Shown here: piece by piece, positions 55,586-64,000 of the stretch | How the letters are laid out: the number at the start of each line of letters is the position of its first letter | How positions within the stretch are numbered: the first letter of the stretch is position 1 | Assembly (NCBI GenBank): GCA_011799875.1 | Contig: CM022303.1 | Span: 216,286,255 to 216,350,254, forward strand | Origin: Thinopyrum elongatum | Lineage: Eukaryota; Streptophyta; Magnoliopsida; Poales; Poaceae | Length of the DNA: 64,000 nt | Direction of reading: 5' to 3' | Notes under the pieces: generated by a model | The model's database searches: none | The model's input: the letters and a program-made list of their open reading frames with translations, nothing else | Told to the model about the DNA's origin: nothing | Position numbers and translations under genes: made by a program

Positions 55586-58500
55586 TGTGACGCCCCCGGC
55601 TTAATCGTGCACTAATCATACACGCAAATGCACACGATCAAGCCTAAGGACTCACTTGAAGATATCACAACACAACTCTAAAATATACATAAAGTCATAC
55701 AAGCATATATTACAAGCCAGGGCCTCGAGGGCTCGAATAAATAAGCTTGATGACAAACAAGCATCAGCGGAAGCGTCAGATATCTGAGTACAGATATAAA
55801 AGAAAACAGAAAGGCCTTTAGAAAGGCGGAACCAAAATGAAACACTACGATCGAAAGGCGTAGGCCTCCTGCCTAGGACCCTCCGAACCTACTCCTGGTC
55901 GTTAGCCATCTAGAAGTAGAAGCCGTCCTCGGGGTGGTAGAAATAGTCGATGGTGGAACAGCTATCTCAGGGGCTCCGTCATCTGGTCGCGACAACTGAT
56001 AAGGGAGAAAAAGGAAAGCAAAGCAACCGTGAGTACTGCGAAGTACTCAGCAAGCAAGGATCTACACTACATATGCAACATTATCAAGGGATGGCTGTAT
56101 ATGTGGACTGGGCTGCAGAAATGCCAGAATAGAGAGAAGGCCTAGTCCTATCGAAGACTAGCATCTTCAGCATCTTCAAGCATCTTCGAGCGTCTTGCAG
56201 CAAATAGATGAGTACAGAGCAGCATAGTATAAAGTAGTAGTGGTAGTAGCAATCAACAGTCTTGCCCAGAGATCCTTCCTCGACTCCCTGCGAGAAAGCG
56301 ATCCCGGAGCCACATTTCCAGGTATCATCTCAAGTTCTAGTTGTACCAATCGGGATACAACTCCGAGTGTCCTTTACCGTAGGACCGGCTATCGATAGAT
56401 GTGTTCTTCCCTGCAGGGGTGCACCAACTTACCCACCACGCTCAATTAACTCCGGCCGGACACACTTTCCTGGGTCATGCCCGGCCTCGGCCAAACGACA
56501 CATCGCAACCCTACCTACAGCTCAGCAGAGAGGTCCCCGCCGGTCTACCTCCTAAGCGCAAGGGGGTCTTGGGCCATCGCCCCTCGCCCTCCGGGTCGTT
56601 GTGTGCAGGGTGGATACCAGCACCGCCTCGGAAGGCCGGTACGATCCGACCGTGCCACAATGCTGAACTGGACGTCTGACAGAGCTTTCGGCTGATGTTA
56701 CGATGCAGAACGCCCATACTATGCCCACGTCATGGTTAGTGCTATCCGACCAGAGGTCGGCTCAGATCATATATCCAAATCGTAGTGTCCTAGTGGCTTG
56801 CGGTAACGAGCAGAGACTCACGAAAGATGTGACCCCGTCGCCCCATCTCGAGGACTTGCTGCAAGGGCTAAGAATGCCCGGCCGCGCCTCGTGGAATAAC
56901 TCACGGGTAACTATCCATCACTCGCGGGTACCCCTCGGGGTCGACCCGCCTTTTAAGTAATAGTATCAACAGTAATGTAAGGCATCCGTGTGGTCACCAT
57001 ATCAAGGGGAATCCGAGGCATCACCCTCGTTGGACTCCCACCTGATGTAACATCAAGATGGACGTAGGAGGCATCACCCTCGAGGTCCACACGTGAGGTG
57101 TTACGCGACTTAGTCAGTATCAGTGGTGGTGTAGGAGGTATCACCCTCGCTTACCACGACCGATCAACTAACCTACAAGGTTATCATCAGAAGTGCTGAC
57201 GAGGTATCACCCTCGGCACTCGATAGTAACCCAGTAGTGTCGAGCAACTAAGGGGAAAGTGAGGTGCAGTGCCGGGGCTGATCTTCAATCCCGTTGATCG
57301 GGTCTTCTGAAACTCCAGCGGGGCAGCCAGGATAAAGTGGGGGTCACTAATGGGGCTCTACCCAGTCTATACTAAAACAGTTTAGGATAGAAGGCAGTTA
57401 TCAACAGTAGACTACAATAAACAGGCTATGCAGCAGATATAGGAAAAACAGTAACAGTAGCATAATTCTAATGCAAGCAGGAGAATTAGAATAGGCGATA
57501 TCGAGATGATCAAAGGGGGGGGCTTGCCTGGTTGCTTGGCGGCAAGGGCAAGGTCGTCAGTACTGTAACCAATCACCGGAGCTGCGTCGATCTCGGAGGC
57601 TACGTCGGCACCGAAATCTACCGAGGGAAAAGAGGGGGAGGAAAACAGTAAATACGAAGCGACATATGCATGAAAATACGATACGCGATGCTAGAGGTGG
57701 TCTATCGTAGTGATACACGACAACGGTGAAGGAGGGGATCATTCGGGAATGTTTTCCTGGTTCCGGACGTTAGTCAGACAGATGACCGGAGGAGGACGGT
57801 TCCATGTTCGGATAGCTAGGGACGTGTGACGGACGAACGGACCGCGTATCCGGATTCGTCTCGAAATTCTGAGCAACTCTCATGTATAAAGTTTTTTCAT
57901 CGGAGTTACGGATTAAAAGTTATGAATTTTCAAAGATTATTCAATTTTCTGAAATTATTTAAATTAACAGATTTTCCAGAAAAGGCATGTGACGTCAGTA
58001 TGACGCAAGCATGACGTCAGCGGTCGTCTGACCAGTTGACCAGTCAACTGGGGCCCACCAGTCAGTGACTGGGGCTGCCCAGTCAGCCATTGACCTGGTC
58101 AACTGGGTCAACTGGGCCCACGGGGCCCAGCAGTCAGTGGCTCAGGAGGTGCCACGTCGGCGCCAGGTCATCTCCGGCGACCGGAGTGGCTCCGGCGAGC
58201 CGTCTCACGGCGGTTCTTCGCCGGACTTGGCCGGAATTTCACTGTGGTGGCTCAAATCGCGCGGGGTCAAGTGCTTTCGAACGGCGGTGAGGTCGCGCGT
58301 CCGTTGGTACACGCGGGAGAAGCTGGGGTGGACGGTGTTGGCCGGAGTCGAGCTCGCGGCGGCTACCGGAGTTCGACGAAACTCGGATGCGGCGCTTCAG
58401 AGCACGACCGGACGTGCGGGTGCGTGCGTTGGGTTGCTGGGAACATGCTGAGCACGCCCGCAAGCACAGACGCGAGCTACGGAGGCTCTGGCCACGGCGG

Positions 58501-59569
58501 CGGCAATGAACGGCGGCGACAAGCTCGGCCATCCACGGCGTACACGGCTAGGAGCACGGGAACGCGGCGCAAGGAGAGGGGAGACGCGCTGTGGCTCACC
58601 TTGCAGGCACAAGGAGGCCCGGCGGCAGTTTTGTAGCAGCAGAGTAGCGGGGTTCGTCGGAGCAGACGCGGCGGTCGGAGATGGGGAAGACGGCGATGGC
58701 AGCGATTGAGGCCGTCCCAGCTCGAATCACTGGTTGCAGTCGACGTAGAGGAACTGGACGGAACTCCTGGACGCTCTGGTTCGTCGAGGGAGGGCCGGGG
58801 ACCGCGAGGTCGAGCGGCGCACAGCGGCGACGGCGTTCGGTACAGAGGGAAGAAGAGAGAGCGAGTGCGAGCGCTAGAGAGCGAGGGAGAGAAAGGGGAG
58901 ATGGAGGAGGAGTGCGACCAGGGGGAAGGGATGGGCGAGTCCTTATCCCCTCCCCGGCTGTCGGTGGCGACGCCGTGTCGAACGGTGACCGGCGCGGGCG
59001 CCCTCAGCCACGGGCGAGGCGACACGGAGGGAGAAAAACGAAGGGCAGGTGGGAGTGGGCTGGGCCGGTCGGCCTGCCAGGTAAGTGGCCTCTGGCCCTT
59101 TCCTTTTTTTTTCTGTTTTCTTATTTTATTTAATAAACAGAGAAGAAAAAGATTCATTGGAGCAACCTATTCACTTAGAAATAGTATGGGAAGTGTCCCA
59201 TTAATTCCTTTGTGTCTTTTACGCAGTGCCACAAAAAGTTAGAAGATTATTTGACTCTGTTTGGATTTTCCATAAATGAGATAGCATTTTAAAAATGCTG
59301 AAATGCTCTGAATTAATTGCCACTGCTCATTTTACCAACAAGGTAATGTTGTATTCCTTAACATATAATTGTTTTGGAATATTTGCAATAATGTGAACAT
59401 TTTTCCCACAGGTATGGAACAACTTTAATTTTCACTTTTGAAATTGAGTTGATTTTTCCGAATAGCATTTGAATTGAATATTTCACCAAAGTGATTAAGC
59501 ACTACAAATGGAGATGACCTGGCAGTATCATTAGCTGATCACTGTAGCAATTACAAAAGGGGTGTTACA
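55586..59569 (-). repeat. Gypsy LTR (5' LTR in element orientation)
   Basis: Same length as the left copy. In this orientation it carries the promoter for the gag-pol transcript, but I could not place a TATA box with confidence. Confidence 0.92.
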
Positions 59570-59574
59570 GTAGC
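59570..59574. repeat. Target-site duplication GTAGC, right copy
   Basis: Matches 46612-46616. Removing the Gypsy and one copy rejoins the second CACTA as ...GCTCAGGTAGC-CCAATGCCTCG..., collinear with 40840-40880. Confidence 0.9.
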
Positions 59575-59932
59575 CCAATGCCTCGCACACATGCGTGTAT
59601 GTGTACGAGAGAAACGCGCAAACCTCCATGCATCGCTTGGCCCCGAACACCCACCGTAACTGGGAACTCCCCGAAATTTTCCTCGCCCTCGCTTCAACCA
59701 TGATTTTTTTTGTTATGGACGGCCCAAAGAATGTCATGCAGGTGCGTCTCCAGCTCGCCCAGTACGAAAAGCCCATTTTCTGTCATGATTTTTTGTCATA
59801 GAAGTAGGAGCCCACCACATCTATGATGAAACCAGGTTTTGTCACAATTATCGTCATAGAAGTGTCATAAGCATGATAGAAAAAAAATTCGTTCGGGTCA
59901 AAATGTCACGGATGTGTCTTTTTTTTGTAGTG
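59575..59932. mobile_element. Right end of the second CACTA
   Basis: CCAATGCCTCGCACAC to a terminus reading, inward, CACTACAAAAAAAAGACACA. Closely similar to 40870-41229. The next three plus-strand bases are TGA; no CACTA left end preceded by TGA occurs in the window. Confidence 0.75.
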
Positions 59933-60440
59933 TGATGTTCAATTCTTATGGTTGCAATTTTGTATTGTATTGCATGTGAGAAATAAATCAAATTTGATTG
60001 TACAAAATACATGAGAAACAAATACAATTGCGTTATTTCCAAGTTTTTAAGCTTGCTTGGTTTGATTAACTCTCTGATCTGCTAGTATGTTCTATTGTGC
60101 AATGTGGTGCTCAGTTAAATGTTTGGTTCATTTGTTGTGGTGTTTAGTTAACTATTTGGTTCAATTCTGAATGCGATGTTCAATTGTTGTGGGTACAATT
60201 TTGTATTGTTATGCATGTGAGGAATAAATCAAATTTGGCTGCACTAAATACATGAGAAACATATACAATTGCTATATTTCCTAGTTCTTAAGCATGCTTG
60301 GTTTGGATAAATGACTTTTCCATGTGGCTCGAATTAATCTGCTTAATCTGCAATGTGTTTATTTTTCATCAACATATTTTACTGATAGTATGCCAACCCT
60401 CACTTAACCCGATAAATAACTACCTTATATGTGTTGCAGG
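59933..60440 (+). repeat. Tandem duplication, period about 240 bases
   Basis: GATGTTCAATT-TTnTGG, CAATTTTGTATTGT-TGCATGTGAG and ACATGAGAAAC occur in order at 59935-60030 and 60175-60270. The CACTA end abuts the first copy. No coding. Confidence 0.7.
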
Positions 60441-60588
60441 GAAACAATGGGAGGCACTGAGGTTTACCATCGAGGTTTGCACATGCATGGTCCTTTGTCT
60501 AATAGCACATTATTGTGCAATTGCAGGAACCATTCTAATATTTAGGTTTTTAACAATTCGGTCTTGCACATGTAGGTCCTGCTGTCAG

Positions 60589-61115
60589 AGGTTTTGACCC
60601 ACTGTTCGACCCATTTTGCATATGGGGAAATGAGATGTCCATGAATATTAGTCAAGTCAAGAAACTCAGAAAGATTGTTAGGATAAAGAAACTAGCGATG
60701 AAAAACAACAAGATCTTTGTCTGCACAATGAAGAAGACATCAGTGAACTACAGGATGGTACTAACTCTTATACCTTGTCTTTTTTATTCCTTTGCACCAT
60801 TTCAAAATTTAGAGAAGATATTTATGCATATTTTTGTTTTCAGGCCTTTCCAAAGCAATTCACTGATGATTACCTCTCAAACCACCGGTATGGTCAAGAG
60901 GCGAGGAAGGTGTTCATAGAACACCTACGGTACAATATTGAAGTCTTCCTCAAGAGGACGAAGGATGGACGGTCAATCATCCACAGGCACTGGCTTAAAG
61001 TTGCAAGGACCTTAACATCATTGAAGGCTCAATATTCGCCTTCTACTTTAGCAGTTTTCCAGATGAGATTCATCTGTCTATCTACCTCTATGATGCTGAT
61101 TTCCAAAGATTTTAG
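60589..61115 (+). pseudogene. B3-domain protein fragment, two exons, frameshifted
   Basis: Segments 60589-60757 and 60844-61115 join across a short intron (donor ATG/GTACTAAC, acceptor TTTCAG) to give CTMKKTSVNYRM-AFPKQFTDDYLSNHRYGQEARKV and then RSIIHRHWLKVA. After 61005 the frame goes wrong; the adjacent frame reads KDLNIIEGSIFAFYFSSFPD, the expected end of a plant B3 DNA-binding domain, to TAG 61113. Loss of one A from AA at 61005-61006 explains it. B3 proteins are transcription factors. Exons upstream of 60589 are not clear, so the N-terminus may be missing. It lies outside the CACTA elements, so it may be a resident locus now decayed. Some grass REM-type B3 genes look similar. Confidence 0.65.
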
Positions 61116-61640
61116 ATGTTGCATGTGAAACTTGGTGTTGTTGTGTAATGGGGTAGCTACCTATATGCCTATATGGTGTAACCGAGTGCTGAAGCTATAT
61201 GATGTTGTACTCTGATGTATTTCAATTATGAAATCCTAGTTCCATAATACGAAAATGAAATATATTGTGTGTTTAATATGAAATGTCAATTTGATTGCTA
61301 AATAGATTAAAAATAATAGGCCAATTAGCCTGCTTACTGGGTTTTTCAATTGCAAATGGATATTCAGACAACACCGTGGGCGATGACCTCAGACAACCCA
61401 CACAATTTCTAGCAAGTAAACGTGTTGGATCAATGAACAATCACACACGACTTACTCTGGACAACTGTTTGCGTTAGGCCACCTTGCAGAAACATTTTCC
61501 ACATAAAAAGTGTGTGTGACGAACCACCTATGCCACACAGTTTCTTCTAGGCACCGTGCGTGATGCATTCCCAAATGATAAAATTATTAATATCGTGTGC
61601 AATGGCAACGCTGTCACAAATGTTGTGATGGGGAAAATTG
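61116..61640. other. 3' flank of the B3 relic and start of a repeat-bearing element
   Basis: AT-rich to 61320. From 61370 phrases such as ACCGTGGGCGATGACC, AATCACACACGACTTAC and GTGTGTGACGAACC resemble subterminal DNA of another CACTA-type element, but no terminus is visible. No gene. Confidence 0.35.
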
Positions 61641-61644
61641 TGTG

Positions 61645-61834
61645 TGATGTACGTGCGAACGGAAACGCTTGTTTGGGATTCACTATGTGGGATGTAGATA
61701 CGAACAAAAACGTTTGTCTGGGATTCACTATGTGGGATGTACATACGAACGGAAACGTTTGTCTGGGATTCATTGTGTGGGATGTACATATGAATGGAAA
61801 CATTTGTCTGGGATTCACTGTGTGGGATGTACAT
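61645..61834. repeat. 45 bp tandem array, four units
   Basis: The word TGGGATTCACTATGTGGGAT starts every 45 bases (61674, 61719, 61764, 61809; GGGATT at 61675, 61720, 61765, 61810). Each unit continues TGTACATACGAACGGAAACG. The last unit is cut at 61834 by the LTR of the next element. Confidence 0.9.
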
Positions 61835-63420
61835 TGATACGTCTCCAGCGTATCTACAATTTTTGATTGTTCCATATTGTTATATTATCAATCTTGGATG
61901 TTTTATATTCATTTTATAGCAACTATATAACATTTTTTGGGACTAACCAATTGACATAGTGCCCAGTGCCAGTTGTTGTTTTTTGCTTGGTTTTTACTTC
62001 GTAGAAAATCAATACCAAACAGAGTTCAAATGCCACGAAACTTTTTGGAGAATTTTTTTCTGCCTAAAAGACACCAGGGGAGCCCCAGAAGTGCACCAGA
62101 GGAGGCCCGTGGGGGCCTACTAGGCACCAGGGCGCGCTAGAGGCCCCTAGCGCGCCCTGGTGGATAGTGGGGCCCATGAGAAGCTTCTCCACCGCCTCTC
62201 AGCTCTATAAATACTCTAATATTCCAGAAACCCTAGAGGAACAGAGAGAAAATAGTTTCCAGCGTCGCAACTTCCAAAACCACGAGATCCAATCTAGATG
62301 CCTTTTCCGGCACTCGGCCGGAGGGGTCAACAATCACGGAGGGGTTCTTCATCAACACCCTTGCCCTCCGATGATGCATGAGTAGTTTGCCACAGACCTA
62401 CGGGTCCGTAGGTAGTAGCTAGATGGCTTCTTCTCTCTTTTTGATCTTCAATACAATGTTCTCCTCGATGTTCTTGGAGATCTATTTGATGTAATGACTT
62501 TTTGTGGTGTGTTTGTTGGGATCCGATGAATTGCGAGTTTATGATCAGTTCTATCTATGAATATTATTTGAGTCTTCTCTGAACTCTTTTATGCATGATT
62601 GTTATAGCCTCCTATTTCTTCTCCAAAACTTTGGCTTCGTTTGGCCAACTAGATTGATTTTTCTTGCCATGGGAAGAGGTGCTTTGTGATGGGTTTGATC
62701 TTGCGGTGCTCAATCTCAGTGACAGAAAGAGACATGACATGCTTGTATCGTTGCCATTAAGGATAAAAATATGGGGTCTATTCCTACATGAATAGATCTT
62801 GTCTACATCATGTCATCGTTCTTATTGCATTACTCCGTTTTTCCATGAACTTAATACACTAGATGCATGTTGGATAGCGGTCGATGTGTGGAGTAATAGT
62901 AGTAGATGCAGAATCATTTCCGTCTACTAATCTTGGACGTGATGCCTATATACATGATCATGGCCTTGGATATATTCATAATTATTTGTTCTTCTATCAA
63001 TTGCCCAACAGTAATTTGTTTACCCACCGTATGCTATTTTCTTGAGAGAAGCCTCTAGTGAAATCTACGGCCTCCGAGTCTATTTCCTATCATATTATTT
63101 TCAGATCTATTAATCCAAAAATCCAAAAATACCTTGCTGCACCTTTTCTTTCTTTATTTTATTTTGTGCTTTTGTTAGATCTATTCAACCAATCTCATAT
63201 AATTTAATCTATCTCAATACCGAGGAGGGATTGACAACCCCTCTTACGTGTTGGGTTGCAAGTATTTGTTATTTGTGTGCAAGTACTGTTCACATAGTTT
63301 GGGTGGATCCTCCTACTGGATTGATAACCTTGGTGCCATAACTGAGGGAAATACTTACCGTTGCTGTGCTGCATTATCCTCTCCTCTTCGGGGAAATACC
63401 AACGCAGATAAAAGCAACCA
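61835..63420 (+). repeat. 5' LTR of a Gypsy-like retrotransposon
   Basis: Starts TGATACGTCTCC and ends near GCAACCA just before the primer site. About 1.59 kb. Carries CTATAAATA (about 62203) as a TATA box. LTR starts of this type are very common in wheat and barley, and I associate them with the Sabrina-type Gypsy group, from memory only. The 3' LTR is outside the window. The end is uncertain by about 15 bases. Confidence 0.75.
62200..62211 (+). promoter_or_regulatory. LTR TATA box
   Basis: CTCTATAAATAC in the LTR, followed within about 30-60 bases by an R-region-like start. Typical for LTR promoters. Confidence 0.6.
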
Positions 63421-63431
63421 GGAAGAATTTC

Positions 63432-63449
63432 TGGCGCCGTTGCCGGGGA
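63432..63449 (+). other. Primer binding site for tRNA-Asp
   Basis: TGGCGCCGTTGCCGGGGA matches the complement of the plant tRNA-Asp 3' end (established knowledge). Its position directly after the LTR fixes the element's orientation as plus. Confidence 0.8.
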
Positions 63450-63639
63450 GGATCACGTCCAGATCTATCAAGTACCCAGTATCAAATCTCATCCCCTTGC
63501 AATTTACTTTATTTGCCATTTGCCTCTCATTTCATATCCCCCACTTCTAAAATGTTTTTGCGAAAAGCACAAAAATATTTGCCTTCTTTCCATTTGCCTT
63601 TCTCATGTTTATTTCTTTGCTTGCTTTGAAGCTATCATC

Positions 63640-64000
63640 ATGAGTGACTTTGGTATGGCAGAAACAGATGATGGCAGAACTCCTAAAATTGGACGTTCTG
63701 GTAATCTGGATGCTAAAACTTTTGTTTTGGGACAAGGGAATGTTATAGGAAAACAAGCCATCCAAGAATTCTTTAATTGTGTTGGAACTTTGACTTGTGA
63801 CGATGCTCCTATACTTAAAAAGAACTAAAACTTATGCGGAAGCTATTTCAGCACTAGTTCTGAAACTTGAAAATAGATTTATTTGTACTCATCCTACTTT
63901 GCAAAGATTGTTTTATGAGCTACCCGTTATAAAGGATCCTAGAGCTAAAAAGATAGCCACCCTTGTTCTTATGAATGAATTTGATCACATAGTGCGGGAA
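63640..64000 (+). pseudogene. gag start of the right-hand retroelement, frameshifted, cut by window end
   Basis: ATG 63640 opens a frame (MSDFGMAETDDGRTPKIGRS and QEFFNCVGTLTCDDAPILK) that ends at TAA 63826. One extra A in AAAAA at 63817-63821 accounts for it; the other frame continues TKTYAEAISALVLKLENRF and LYELP-type residues with no further stop to the window end. The gene is gag-like by position, after the primer site. No zinc knuckle or pol lies within the window. Confidence 0.6.

Larger units (their letters stand above)
46617..59569 (-). mobile_element. Complete Ty3/Gypsy chromovirus, about 12.95 kb
   Basis: Two LTRs of 3984 bases (46617-50600, 55586-59569) in the same orientation, a 5 bp GTAGC duplication, a tRNA-Met primer site next to the right LTR, a polypurine tract next to the left LTR, and one uninterrupted gag-pol with a C-terminal chromodomain. 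On its own strand the LTR begins TGTAACACCCC and ends GGGGGCGTCACA. Order protease, RT, RNase H, integrase is that of Gypsy; the chromodomain places it among chromoviruses, probably the Tekay/Del lineage. Comparing the LTRs by eye I found about 15 substitutions and no net length change, roughly 0.4 percent, so the insertion is recent. It sits inside the second CACTA. It is the one mobile element here that could still be active. Confidence 0.92.

Noticed and set aside
12427..59932. Pairing the left CACTA end at 12427 with the right end at 59932
   Set aside because: The flanks do not match (CTC against TGA), while the 41229 end has the matching CTC.
61645..61834. Regular repeats considered as a CRISPR-like array
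   Set aside because: Units are contiguous 45-base tandem copies without unique spacers, in a plant genome.

Overview
The window looks like intergenic, transposon-dense chromatin of a large grass genome, most likely Triticeae (wheat/Aegilops/barley type). The grounds are a Stowaway MITE of the Thalos type, a CACTA element with the CACTACAAAAAAA terminus and GGCCCGTTA-rich subterminal DNA, LTR retrotransposons with tRNA-Met and tRNA-Asp primer sites, and grass-expanded gene families (KIB1-4/DUF295 F-box-like, FBD, SINA-like, B3). Family names were given from memory of the sequence types, not from a database search. Nothing bacterial, no CRISPR array and no credible tRNA or rRNA was seen.

Layout. 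1-2.5 kb: start of a minus-strand Gypsy-like retroelement (LTR plus first, broken ORF). 2.5-12.4 kb: an older low-copy island with a broken FBD exon, Helitron-like relics, a MITE, a single-exon orphan gene (5506-6075), a two-exon DUF295 gene that reads intact (7578-8971, minus), and degenerate repeats. 12.43-41.23 kb: a 28.8 kb CACTA transposon bounded by matching termini and a CTC target duplication. It carries a minus-strand transposase-associated gene (Ptta/En-Spm type), no visible DDE transposase, much internally duplicated non-coding DNA, and a block at 28.8-36.6 kb of four host-like genes: an RNase D-like exonuclease, a charged low-complexity protein, a SINA-like E3 fragment and an F-box/DUF295 gene. 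All four are damaged. 41.2-46.6 kb: a short flank, a charged ORF (42168-42824), then the 3' half of a second, related CACTA whose right end is found at 59932. 46.6-59.6 kb: a complete, young Ty3/Gypsy chromovirus (minus strand) inserted into that second CACTA, with two 3984 bp LTRs, a GTAGC duplication, and one open 1443-residue gag-pol. 59.9-61.8 kb: a tandem duplication, a broken B3-domain gene and a 45 bp tandem array. 61.8 kb to the end: the 5' LTR, tRNA-Asp primer site and broken gag of another retroelement.

How it fits together. The order of events can be read from the nesting: an old island with two CACTA elements of one family, MITEs and Helitron-like pieces landing inside, and last the chromovirus. 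The only host genes that read as possibly functional are the orphan gene at 5.5 kb and the DUF295 gene at 7.6-9.0 kb. The most interesting unit is the large CACTA, which appears to have gathered several host genes, two of them from ubiquitin-ligase families. It reads as gene capture followed by decay rather than as a working new system.
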